The position numbers and the translations under genes were made by a program. Of a DNA stretch of 64,000 bases, positions 51,227-62,556 are shown in pieces. Origin of the DNA: Phaeophleospora eucalypticola (lineage: Eukaryota; Ascomycota; Dothideomycetes; Mycosphaerellales; Mycosphaerellaceae); NCBI GenBank assembly GCA_022814565.1, contig JAKLNG010000005.1, positions 2,356,001 to 2,420,000 of the forward strand. The letters run 5' to 3'. Below the pieces are notes generated by a model. It was not told where the DNA came from. It was given only the letters and a program-made list of their open reading frames with translations, and ran no database searches. The first letter of the stretch is position 1; every line of letters starts with the position of its first letter.

Positions 51227-52459
51227 ATGAAGAACGAAGACATGGAGTTCTTCCTGAGCTGCTCGTCTCAAGAGTTGCTGCAGCTGAAGACTGCCGTGAG
51301 AGATCAGATGACCTCACCTCAATATGCAGGACACGCTCTGTTAGGTCAGAAAATGAATGACTTTGATCCCGAACACGTACACAGGAAGAAGTTGTGGTCC
51401 CTGGTCACGGCCAAGAACAAGAGGTTCGAGGAAATGCTTTCGGGAACACGATTGAAGAAGAGAAACGTGCCCGAATTCGGCAAAGGGATTGCGGAAGCGA
51501 AGACATTCATCATCCAAGACCTTAACAACAGGGCCAGAAATGCACCGTACAAGAAACGAGCTCGAGATGGCGACAGCACGGTGGATCATGTAGAGCCAAG
51601 GCGCGCTGACAGTGACAACGACTCCGTGGGATCAGCAATTCCGGCAACCACCCGCAAGCTGCGATCGCAGCCGCCCGCTAGCCCTGCGTCTGCGAAGGCT
51701 ACATCCACGAGCAAAGGGGCTGGCTCGAGCGCAGCTACTCCAGGCCGAAAGCCTGCCAAGCGTCCAACGCTCAACGACATCAAGATGGAAGGAGGGGGGA
51801 CACAAAGGCCCCAAGACACTTCACCTGGCCAGTCGACTGTCGCTCCCAATCCCGTGACCACTGCCAGTACAGAGGAACAGCGAGCTAAGGCCCAACGAGA
51901 AGCACAAGAAGCTAAGGCTCACCATGCCAATTCAAAGTCACAAGACGCCTCGGTGGGCTCACCACTTCGGACACAACCAAACCCTTCAGGCGATAAGCAG
52001 GAGGTGATACAGGAAGTACGAGCTGGCCAGCCTGCCCCCAGAACTCCACTTCCATCTCAACAGGGCGGCATCAACGCAGACAGAGCAACAAAGCCTAGTG
52101 CCGAGATCGAAAAGCGCAAAGCGGAGAGTGGCGATCAGGCCCAGCAGACAACTTTTGGCCTGGCTAAGAACATCCAAGCAATGGTCAAGCAGGAGATCGC
52201 AAGCGCATCGGAGACTACATACCGGAAAATAGGGATTGCTTTTCCTGGAGCTGTGGAAAAACAGCTGGAGAAGCGACGGCCCGCGTGGGAGGCAAAGGTT
52301 CAGGAAATGGTCAACAGCAAAATGCAGCAACGCGAGAATGAGCTCACGAAGAGGATCGAGACGAGGATGCAGCAGCGTGAGGACGAGCTGGCGAGCAAGA
52401 TCGAAGCTCGGATTATGAAGAAGCTCTCGGAAGAGTTCAGCGGCGGTGTGTTGGAATGA
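51227..52459 (+). CDS. Orphan protein with basic middle and C-terminal coiled coil
   Basis: The frame from this ATG encodes 410 residues. Residues 1-110 are compact-looking: MKNEDMEFFLSCSSQELLQL, KTAVRDQMTSPQYAGHALLG, ending in FIIQDLNNRARNAPYKKRAR. The middle (about 115-310) is Ser/Pro/Ala/Lys-rich and disordered. The last 80 residues form a predicted coiled coil with Glu/Lys/Met/Gln heptads (KQLEKRRPAWEAKVQEMVNS, KMQQRENELTKRIETRMQQR) built from two near repeats, MQQRENELTKRIETR and MQQREDELASKIEAR. No family is recognised. The longer frame from 51044 starts with text rich in TTH and PHT that looks like leader, and a CAC/ACA-rich tract at about 51095-51145 supports that. The first ATG after it, in good context, was chosen. 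Confidence 0.8.
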   Translation: MKNEDMEFFLSCSSQELLQLKTAVRDQMTSPQYAGHALLGQKMNDFDPEHVHRKKLWSLVTAKNKRFEEMLSGTRLKKRNVPEFGKGIAEAKTFIIQDLNNRARNAPYKKRARDGDSTVDHVEPRRADSDNDSVGSAIPATTRKLRSQPPASPASAKATSTSKGAGSSAATPGRKPAKRPTLNDIKMEGGGTQRPQDTSPGQSTVAPNPVTTASTEEQRAKAQREAQEAKAHHANSKSQDASVGSPLRTQPNPSGDKQEVIQEVRAGQPAPRTPLPSQQGGINADRATKPSAEIEKRKAESGDQAQQTTFGLAKNIQAMVKQEIASASETTYRKIGIAFPGAVEKQLEKRRPAWEAKVQEMVNSKMQQRENELTKRIETRMQQREDELASKIEARIMKKLSEEFSGGVLE

Positions 52460-55400
52460 GTGGGGGCGATTAGGGGCACCTGGTGGCATTGGATTGTAAG
52501 GCATGCGACATTCAAAGGACGTGTAAGAGTAGTCAAGCGAGTGAGCCACATCGGGACCTCAAGTGAAGCGAGGAGTGCTTCTCATTTCTGGTGCTTAGCA
52601 CAGAGAGTATCATTTAATGACATGGTATCCCAACTCTCACCATCTTCTACAGCTACCCTACATGCTCGTTACGCCCATGAACCACTGAGATGCACGGAGA
52701 GCCTAAGCGCCCATGAGCGACATACATGTGCATGAGATATAGGCGCCGTCAAGACATCCTATTCGTCGCACGTTCAAATTCCCGCTTCCCAAAACGTCTC
52801 CTCGCTTGGAAATAGGACACCCTATTTCTTTTCGAGTCCCACCCTTGTCTATAAAATCCTCGAAGCGGCAACGCCACAATGGCTTGACGGACGGATAGGT
52901 GCCTTGCCGAGACAGCGCCTCTTTTCAGCCTCGTGGAGATGATGCGTTTCACAAGGGAAGACGGAATTGCGTTTGAGGATTTAGGGGGAAAGTTTGTTGC
53001 TTACTTTAAGCCAGGAGGTAGATGATGTTGGCTTTCGCGGAGTTGGAGCCGAAACATCATATGGGGCCGCATAAGGAACCGATATTGAGACCGTGTGTGA
53101 AGTAGGGTGGAATAGGGCGAGTTTGAGGTCATACTGATGCCAAGCAGAACATCAGGATGCTGTGCACTTCTGTGGATACATCGGTTTCCAATCCGAGATA
53201 CGAGATACGGAGTGCGAGATCCGAGACAGAAAGCGAAATACGTAGGCTGACCAGTGACCACTCCACTTGAGAGATGAAATTATAAAAAGCATTCCTTCGA
53301 CGACAGCCCGCTGCCGCAACAACGTGGCAGTAGGAGGTAAAAGACAGGAGGAGCGGGAAAAGAGCAAGCTTGCGTTTCAGGTTCTGCCGGAGGAACCAGC
53401 CTCGCGGAAAGAAAGCCACTGCAGTGCCGCAACATCCATTTAGGGCCACAGCTCGTGCGAGGTGACGGAGAGAAGGGCGAAGCGTCAGAAAAAATACATT
53501 GTTGCAAGGGTGCTGCTGGTATTGCAAGGATGAGGAGTGGTCGATGACAGTATAGAAGCGTCGAGATCAACAAGTTGAAGAGTGAGAGTGGTCCCGAAGA
53601 TGTGTCGCTGGAGGCTGAGAAACCTGGAATTTCTAGCGCTGTTGAGGAGAGCTGCGCCTGCCGATTCCGCGAACGCGGCGCTGTTGTTGTGTTTTCGATG
53701 GAGGATCTGCAGCAAGGTAGGGAGCTGTTGGCGCGCGCACAGCGTCAGGTCGTCATCTCAGGGCTGGACCAACAGAACTTCACGTTCCCCTGAGTGCAGA
53801 GTCGAACAACAGGAAGAGGAATAACAAAAGCAGGTATTTTGCCTGATGTAGAGGGAGACAAGTCCGTAGACGAGATTTAGCTCGTCGCTCGCTACCCTAT
53901 CCTGTGCCAAGATGTGGTTGTTTAAACGGACAGGCATGAGACCTGGGCGCACAAGCACAGCACGGCGTGTGTGGAGTAGTGTCAGCGGCTGTTGAGCGAA
54001 TTGTCTGCAGACCACGTTGTTATCGCTGCAGGATGGCTGCTTGATTGACATTGCAATCGTCTTGAAATATCCTCTCTTGTGCGCTCTGTTGCTTGTGTGG
54101 CAGGCGGGTGGTGCGACAGGGATGACGTTGCGACTGTAACGCAAGCGGTTCATCGTGATCTTTGATCGTCTCTCGTCTGTCGCAGGAAGAGGGAAAAACA
54201 ACCTGAAGCAGAGAAGCGTGAGGTTCAGGAGTCGCACTGTGCGTTAGACAGCAGACGGGAAGTCAAAGCCTCGCTTGAACGCCTCTTGGCGGGCTAGCAA
54301 GTGGCAGCGCAGATAGAGTTTTTATAGTCAGCGCGAGAGAGAAAATTCAAGGTGTCCGAATGCAGGAAGCAGTGTGCCTCCTCGGACTCGCACAAAACCG
54401 CGGTGGTCCGGACACGGCACAGCCAATGCTCGACCGGTTCCTGGATGGGAGCTGGCACAAGCTGGCAGCCACAGGGTCATACATGGCAGGGCAGCACACA
54501 GCAGGGCGTTATTATTCAGGCGCGATAAGGACCGTTGGCTGCGTTGGTAAGCGTGGTACGCGTGTCTAGCGCGCATTCGCTAGAGACGATCTTTGCAGAA
54601 GAGGTGGCATGTGCCGGGCAGTGCTCGAAATGGTTGTGCGAAGGAGCAAGACAGTTTCGTTGTCTTTCGGCGTGGCATTGGATTGCGTGGACGCGTGTGG
54701 ATGACGATGGAGTGCAGAGCAGAGCTTGAGGGAGAGGCGAATGGTAGGAGTTGTAGCGTGGTACGGGCAAAGTCAGAGTTGCGGACGCTGCGGAGGATAC
54801 GAAAGTCGCGATGTAGCGCGGCCCACTTTATCCCATAGTTCGCTGCAGGATTGCACCTCTGGAACAGGCAGACTTTATGCATGTGTGGGAGTTGACCGGT
54901 GTGGTGGATGGACGCTCGAAGGAAGATGATGAGAAGAAGCGAGCAGTGGCAGAGTGGAAGCGGTGGCCACAGTGGGCTCAGATTGATGCGACGCCGTGTG
55001 TGAAGCAGGTAGATGAAGAAGGAGGAGTCGTCTCACGCCGTTCGTGCTCGCATCGAGTTGCGCTGTTGGTGGTGGTTGGTGCCCATCACATCTGCGAGAC
55101 TCGAGCCTGGATGGCTCGGCGTACGGAATGCAGTGTATCCGCCAGTGTGAGTGCCACGCGGATAACGTGACCTGTGATGTCTCTGGCGTCGAAGAGAGTA
55201 CAAGCACAAGTATTGCATGAATGCATCTCACTCAGCACGGAGACGCGGAGGCGAAGTGAGAGTTCTCCCAATGAAGGAGGCGAAACAGGCGTCGGACATG
55301 GCCCCGTGCGCGGCGAGTGATGGACGACGAGCGAGGGAGACAGTGGACGAAGCTAGTAGCCGGCGGCTTCCAATATTATCTCTGTACCGGTATGATTGAC

Positions 55401-56185
55401 GGCGATGCCTGCCCTGATTGCCGTGAGTGGCGGCCAGGCGTCGTGTTGGGTGAGGCGAGGGAGCATGAACATGGAGAGCAATAGCAATAGCAATAGCAGG
55501 AGTAGCAGAGGAGTAGTTCCTGTTGCGAGCGATGCGGTCATGTTGAGGCAGTCGCACGCCAGAAGGAGCGTGTGGAATTGGGCGGAATTGGTGGTGGAAT
55601 TGGTGAACCTGCTCTCTCAACTGCTCGCTGCTCGCTACTAGCGCCTGCCGACCGCCGACGACCACGCACACTGCGCACTCCGCCGGCTGCTCCCTTCTTC
55701 CTGCTGCGAGCCGTCCACCCTCGCACGCTTGCACGCTTTCACGCTGGCAGCTGCTTCGCGGCGCGACACACCTCACACCCTTCTTCCTTCACACCCACCA
55801 CCTCTCCTCTACCCACCCACCCGTCCACCGTCGACGCCGCCAGCACTCCGCCATCCGCGCTGTCCGTCGTTCTGGTGCTCTCCGGTATCCTTTGGCTACC
55901 AGTACGCTCGTTACCACCGCCGCCGCTCCGCTCCAAGTCGTGCACGCTGCCGCACCACCTCCTTCGCGGCTCACGCTGAGTCTCGTGCTTTTTGCGACGC
56001 CGCTCCACTTTCTGCTGAACGCCGTGACGCGGCCGGCCAGCTCTGCACTTCCACCACCACACCACCCACCACCTCTGTCCGTCGCAGCACCGACTGCACG
56101 CCGGCGACCACCTCGCCGACCCCAAACCTCCTCCTCGACCACGCCGTCGACCAGTCCGGCGTGCACATAATCGCCCGCCGTCACA
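52460..56185. other. 3.7-kb stretch without a supported gene
   Basis: No frame shows domain content. Long antiparallel frames between 55228 and 56511 are low-complexity shadows of C/T- and CAC-rich DNA. Sequence at 55630-56180 is strongly C-rich on the plus strand and is probably the leader and promoter of the next gene. An AGCAAT hexamer repeats three times at 55477-55494. TATAAAA occurs at about 53281 but is not tied to a gene. Confidence 0.5.
55477..55494 (+). repeat. Three tandem AGCAAT hexamers
   Basis: The hexamer AGCAAT is repeated three times without interruption in non-coding DNA, followed by AGCAGG. Confidence 0.8.
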
Positions 56186-58863
56186 ATGCCTCCCACGACG
56201 CCGCGCCTGCGGATCTTGTCAGGTATGCCACCGCTGCCACCACTGCCACTGCAATTGCCATCGCCATACTTCATGTCGCTGTTGGGAGCTCTCTGCACGA
56301 TTGCTCCTCGTCTCCCGGGCTGGCACGGAAAGAGCGCTCGGCGCCACACGCTGCATCGCGTTACATTCTCATGATACAATGCCAGATAAGCTGACAATGC
56401 GCTTCTACAGTTGGCGGTAATGCCGTTTCTGCATTCCTCTCCTGGCGTCTCTCCGCGACACAAGCTTGCGACGTGACCTTGGTGTGGAAGAACGGCTTCC
56501 AGAGCGTCCATCAGTACGGCATTTCATTCAGGTACGCCAGCCATCCCCTTATCCCTCATTCCATCGCCTCGCGCAAGTGCTGACATCTCGACAGATCAGA
56601 CAAGTTCGGCAACGAGCGATTCAAGCCAAGACATGGTATGTGCTTATCTAGACACGCCGACATGGAAGCAATCTGACGGTCCCGCAGTGGTACAAGCACC
56701 CGAAGAAGCTGCAGGTGCTTCGCGCGCCTCCTTCGACTACGTCCTGCTCTGCGTCAAGGCTCTGCCAGACGTCTACGACATCGCATCCGTGATCGAGTCC
56801 GTCGTGTCGCCTCAGCACACCTGCATCCTCGTCAACACCACCCACACCCTCGGCGTCGAGTCCTACCTCGAGCAGCGCTTTCCCACCAACGTGGTTCTTT
56901 CCCTCGTGTCAGGAGTCGAGATCACACAGCTGGGTGCGAGCGAGTTTGAACACAAAGGGTCGACAGAGCTCCATGTGGGCGCCGCCAACAAGAATCCATC
57001 CATACCCGCATCAATACAGACAGACATGGCCGAAGCGCTCGCGATGACACTCAAGTCAGGCCAGGTGGACTGTGAGGTTTCCTCGAACATTCGCCAGCAA
57101 CAGTACGAGCGCATGGTTGGGTAAGTGATATTCCCCTCTTCACCTTATCGCCGACGGTACTAACTCGCTGCAGACCCATTGCCTTCTATCCCATTAGCGT
57201 CCTTTTCGAAACCCCTGTTCACGCCGAGCTTCTGGAGAAGAACGGCGTACGCTCCCTCATCACTGGAGTAATTGACGAATTGATGAATCTCGCCCAAAAT
57301 CAAGGCTGCAGCTTCAAGCCGGACTTCAAGGAGACTACTATGGAGAAGATGATAATTCCTTCTGAGACCCACAGCATCATGTACCAGGACTTCACAGCTC
57401 GACGACCGATGGAGGTCGAGACATACCTTGGCTCTCCCATCAAGCTCGCGCAAGAGAACGGACTGCAGGTCCCAAGGATCGAAACACTCTACGCATTGCT
57501 TCACAACATCAACATCGTCAACCAAACTCGACCACAAGGTGCCGCCGCGCCGCCGTCTCCACCCTCTCAACCAACTCCCCGAATGTCCTCCGCTCCGATG
57601 CCCAACGGGCCTCCGATGCCATTCCCGAACGGCCGCGGGCCACCTCCAGGTATGCGACCTGGCATGAGGCCAGGCAGTCGCGCGCCATCCCAAGCCGGCG
57701 GACCTCCGCCACCTCCTGGTATGCGGAGAGGGCCGCCTTCAATGAGTGGATACCCTCCACCAGGCAGGATGAATGGCAACGGGTGGGGTCCACGAGGTCC
57801 ACCGCCGCAACAGATGTCGCGACGCCCGTCTTTTGAGGGCAACGATTTGGAAGAGTTCAGTCACTTGATGCTCTATGACAACGTGGACGCTGATGGACAT
57901 TACGACGGGATGCCGTCAGCGCCGTCAGGCGACTTGGCCATGCGCGAAAGAGAATTGGCTCTGCGACAGAAAGAGCTTGCTCTGCGGGAGCGCGAATACC
58001 ACATGCGCCGTGGTGGGCCACGAATGCCTCCTCCACCACCCAGCAATGCCTATGATGACGACGATGAGGATGGCGAGGACTTCTTCGATCCTACCATGAT
58101 GCCGGCTGGCCCAGGTGTCGACCCTGACAACATCGACATGATGAGCGTCACGAGCAGAAGGACGAGAAAGGCGCCAAGCGCCAGCCAGCTCCGGAACAAC
58201 CCCGAGATGATGGGTCCTCCAGGTCCCCGTCAAAGCCGTGGTCCCATGATGAGACGGCCTAAGATGCAGAACCGCACCAGTGCCGCGCTCATGTCGGAGA
58301 TGCCCAACTTGCGCCAAGAGCTGATGAGCAACCCTCTCATGGGGTACTCCTCAGATCGGTTTGGTACTGTTGACAGAATGAACATGGGAAATGAGTCGCG
58401 CGCGAACTCGCTCACTGCCGAGCGCCTGAACGAGCTGCAACACGGAGGACCGCCCAACGGCTTCCCACCACCACACAATGGTTATCCCATGAACAGACGT
58501 GGCAGCGCCTCGCCCGGCAACCCTCTGAGCCCCGGACAGCGCCCACCCCCTCGCACATCCCCGCCGAATGGATATGGCCCTCCCGGGCGTAACGGACGAC
58601 CAAGCCCACCAGGAATGAGGCAGCCAGTGCCTCGCCATCCACCAGGGCATGGCAATGCGGTCGCTCCGCATCAAATAGAGCAACAAACAGGGGTGAGCAA
58701 CCTGTACCCACCCAAAAGCGGTCCTCCAAATCAAGTACGCAGTCTGACAGGTTCTGCGAGCGCCAGCACGGGGAGTGGTGATTCGCACCGCATTGACTCT
58801 GAACAATCCGCCCACACTTCCAGCTCCAGCTTGGGTCCGAGGCCGCCGATCGGTGTTCGTTGA
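56186..58863 (+). CDS. Ketopantoate-reductase-like protein with long Pro/Gly-rich tail
   Basis: Five exons (56186-56222, 56411-56531, 56595-56635, 56688-57120, 57174-58863) join in phase to 773 residues. Residues 1-330 match the ApbA/PanE fold: Rossmann N-domain with VLLCVKALPDVYDIASVI and ILVNTTHTLGVESYL, then a C-domain with GPIAFYPISVLFETPVHAEL, TMEKMIIPSETHSIMYQDFT and ARRPMEVETYLGSPIKLAQE. PanE reduces ketopantoate to pantoate with NADPH. Here the nucleotide loop reads GGNAVS rather than GxGxxG, and the catalytic lysine position appears to be Arg208 in YERMVGP, so enzyme activity is doubtful. The remaining 440 residues are disordered, rich in PPPGMR- and GPP-type motifs, with a short charged helix (RERELALRQKELALRERE) at about residues 474-491. 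Intron 4 carries a perfect TACTAAC branch site. Conserved in structure with other fungal homologues as far as I recall; role unknown. Confidence 0.9.
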
Positions 58864-59679
58864 TGCCGCTGCGAGGCCTTCTGGATTGACTCTTGGCACA
58901 CATGTCGGTTGGGCGATCTGATCTGCACGCTCCGCTGAGTGCACGTTTCCAGGCTCTCAACCGCATCACTTGAGACAAGCCGAGCGCGCGATTCGACAGC
59001 CGAATCGACACATTGGCACCGACTCATCATCTTTTCTCGCAGACGCAGCGAGCACCACGACGACGACCATTCCATTCATGACGCAAAATAGACGGCGGCG
59101 GCATTGCATCCACAGCAAATTGTTCTTTCTTTGGCCACATCGTACATACACGGCATCGGGGACACGGTTCATGGGATTCGTCGAGGCGGAGCTGAACCGT
59201 CTCGAATAATATCTGCATTCCAGGGCGTTTTGGGATCGAGCGTTGACCTGGCGGTTTCTTACCAAGAAGCTTCATCTTCGTCCCTTCCTGCACACGGGAA
59301 CGGCACGGACTGAAGTTGGACCAACTGACTCTTGCATTTTGGCCAGTTAAGCATTGGATTGAGGAAAGGTGTCAGGAATGAGCGTGTGCGTGCAGCAAAA
59401 AAGCACGAGCGCGCGCGGGAAAGCACGGAACAGCAATGTAATTGTCTAAACTGAAGCAGTAGCGTGGTGGTTGATGGCGCCCAAAGAGGGACCGCAGACT
59501 ACGTTAATAGTGCATGCATGCGTTCTTTGAGGGTAACGCATGGGAGGGGAAACAGCGTTAGTCTGGGAAATATACGACGTTTCATCTTCCATCTCAAACC
59601 GTGAAGCCTTCAATTGAGTTCTCCAGATCATTACTAAATCATGGGGGTATAAAATTGTCAAACAAGGGACAGCTGCTTT
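58864..59679. other. Convergent intergenic region
   Basis: Lies between the 3' ends of the ketopantoate-reductase-like and LtrA-like genes. Short AC/GC-rich frames only; no gene seen. Confidence 0.5.
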
Positions 59680-61858
59680 TCAAGGCCCGACGATGTGGCC
59701 GCTGTCTTTCTCCTTGCCGTTGGAGAGGTCGTCCATGTTGACCTCCTGACCTCCTTTGATCATTTCTCTCAGGAGACCTTTGGAGCATCGGCCAGTATAC
59801 TGACAAGCCTTGTCTCGTCCAAACAGCTTCTCGTTACAACTGCTCGCTGACCAAAGCTCGCCGACGAGCAGCAGTACCAGCAGACCCGTTATCGTTCCGA
59901 CCAGCTCGAGCGAGTTCAAGTCGTGAGCCAAGGGTAAGCATACGAAGACGATGGCGACTGCGATGCGAGCTGCGAGGCGGAATTTCTTGGTCAAACGGAT
60001 GCCTTCAGCCTCCTTGTGGACGTGGGAGATGCTGATCAGGGCCATCATCAAGAGAGCAACCCCAAACCCACCGCAGTAGAACCAACGAATTCCATCTGGT
60101 ATCTCGCTTTCTGATCGCTCTTGATACTCTTCCGTCAGCCAGTCTGGATGACTATTTCGCGCGTCATTCGCAACGACCAAGCGCGCGAGCCCGCCGCCGC
60201 CGAGCACGAAGGCCATGATGAAAGGTAAATGGATCAGAGACCACGCCAATGCGGAGAGTTTGTGGCGGCGTATTGCATGGGTGAGCAGGTTGGAGGAGTC
60301 TATTTCAAAGTACATCCAGTTGTAGATGAAGCATTGGATGAGGCCGAGGATGGCTTTGCCGTAGAAGGCGTCGATGCCGTTGCGGGCGGATTGATAGAGG
60401 AGGGCGACGACCGTGTAGCCGAAGACGAGGGAGACGAAGGCGTTGGTTCGTTCGGTGCGGTGTTCGATGTTGACGGCGGCTGTTTTTGGAGATTGTTAGC
60501 TGTGGGTTTATGTGGACGTGTAGCGTCTTTGTGCATTGGAATGGCGTTTCGGTGAAGTGGATCGCCGTCGGTATGCTGTCGGTATGCTGTGGGGCCAAGT
60601 AATGCCCTCGATGGTGCTGGGGTAGTTTTATGAAGACGTTCTAAGGGCAGGGGATGATTGACTTACGCATGACTTCAAATCCCTTTTCAAACCACTTCTT
60701 GAACTTGCCGCCGAAGGCGTTGGACAGCACGAGGAGCATTATGTAGCCGGTTTGGCCGAACAGGTCAATAAAGAGACCAGCGAAGATCAGGCCGAGCTGA
60801 GCAGGGTATTCGACGTGGATTGATCCGATCCAGATCGCAGCGCCGATGACCGTCATGAACACATTCCAAAACATGACTCCTCGAATCATGGGTATGAAAT
60901 ATGCCACCAGGACGAGGTAGCTGGCCATGAACAATCGCGCTGCCAGGTAGAAGCCTATCAGTGTCGCATACGTATGCTCGAAAGCTTCCACGATGTTTGT
61001 TGTGTAGCCGAATAGGCAAGCCAAGAGGAGAAGTATTGAGACGCGTTGGAAGACGTCGTCAGTCTCGAACCAGGAGATGAAGAGATTCATGTCGTTCCAG
61101 ATCTTGTAGGAAAGGGTGAAGGTGATGATGAAGTGCAGCAGTGATAGGCCAGTAGGGTCTTCAGAGGTAGCATCTCCTTGAATTTGGAGGATCCCGACGT
61201 AGAGTAGGTCAACAAAGAGTTCGAACGACTGCACCTCTTCCGCACCTGAGGCACGCCATAGGATGCCCTTGTGGAAATACTGTCTCAGAGTGGGCACTTT
61301 GAACAGCTTTAGGGGAGTCGCAAAGCCGCGCTCGCAGGCAGACTCCTGCTTCTCGTGGATTGAAGAGCGTGGAGTCGTGGACCCGGAAGCACTGGGGCTT
61401 TCATCGTCGTATGATCGCACGTGAGCGCTGTAGCCGAATCGACTGAAGTGGGCTTCCAACGACACTCCATGAGTCGTCACTCGGTCCAGCTCGTTCGCTA
61501 GAGCGTCCAGATTTTGGTGAACATCTGCGAATCGCTCGTAGACTTCCTGATGCTGTTGTCGCAGCTGGTCACGGCGGTCCTCGTGGTGGCTCTGTGCGGT
61601 CCTCAATGCTTCGAGATGCTCTGGAGTGCCGGAGATGTATACATCGAATTCATCATTGTCGTGGATTTGCTCTAGTCGGCGGCGCAGGCTCGCGGCTTCC
61701 TCGGGGCTGATGGCGATGTGTATTCGTTTTCCATTGGGGTGCAAGAAATGTCGCAGTCGTTCGCGCACGCGTGCTCCGTAGTGGTGATGGTGGTCTTCTG
61801 CTTTAGGCGCAGGGCTGGCCTCTTGCTTCTCGATATCTCCAGAAGGCGTGGTGCTCAT
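59680..61858 (-). CDS. Low-temperature-requirement A (LtrA)-like membrane protein
   Basis: Two minus-strand exons (60667-61858, 59680-60479) join in phase to 663 residues. The N-terminal 190 residues are cytosolic, His-rich near residue 22 and with a charged coiled region (EALRTAQSHHEDRRDQLRQQ). The membrane part begins after ALRQ/TLRQYFHKGILWRASG and contains the conserved EVQSFELFVDLLYVGILQIQ, then about ten hydrophobic segments, including FWNVFMTVIGAAIWIGSIHV and ALISISHVHKEAEGI. LtrA proteins are found in bacteria and fungi; the name comes from a Listeria cold-growth phenotype and the transport function is unproven. The 187-nt intron is longer than most here, with GTAAGT and a GCTAAC branch near the acceptor. 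The C-terminal 60 residues are cytosolic and Lys/Asp-rich. Confidence 0.9.
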
Positions 61859-62556
61859 GGTCGCCGCTGCGGTGTGTTGTGCCTGGCTTGAAGGACGGAG
61901 ATTGCAAGGTCCATTTCACTTATCGACAATTCAGCTCCTGGTTCGCGTAGGGACAGCTCAAAGCTCTGCAGTCCTGCGATGTACGAACGGGGTCAAGCGC
62001 GCCATGCTGATCAATTGCTGACTGTGAAAACGGCCGTAAGCCTAATCTTTGGAAGCGCTTGCCAAGAGCCGGAAGCGAGACGCATGGTCAGTAGGGCTGT
62101 GAGGTAGACTGGGGCGAATTATGGCTGTCTTCAGGCGAAGAAATGCTATGTCAAGGTTGAGACGAGAGCAAGGAACAGAAGGTGAAGTTGTGAGCGCTGC
62201 GCAGGGAAGCGGTATTGCCGATGTTATTCCGGCTGTTTCCTCCTTGACTTTTTGTTCCCCTATTATTTCTCTTCTTCTTCTGCTCAACCACAACGATATT
62301 CTGGCATCGCTTTTTGGCGATATCCATCTAGATGTCGATACGTTGGCGCGTACTTTGTGCGTGAGTACATACTCGAAAACGCTGAAGTCTCGCACTTCGA
62401 GAAGACAACGAAGCCGGAAACATATCCGCCGGCCGGATCACCTCATCCGCCATGACGAGGCCGAGCTCGGTGTTAGGTGCTGCGATTTGCTCGAAACCAC
62501 AATTGTCATATGGGAACGCGCCTAATTGCTTACGCAAAGATTGATTGCCACACAGA
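61859..62556. other. Divergent promoter region, LtrA-like / dehydrogenase genes
   Basis: The two genes diverge over 698 bases. A pyrimidine-rich stretch (about 62225-62285) lies midway. No gene seen. A GCCACACAG just before the dehydrogenase ATG could be a leader-intron acceptor. Confidence 0.5.

Noticed and set aside
55228..56511. Overlapping minus-strand frames up to 240 codons
   Set aside because: Antisense shadows of C-rich leader and of the first exons of the ketopantoate-reductase-like gene.
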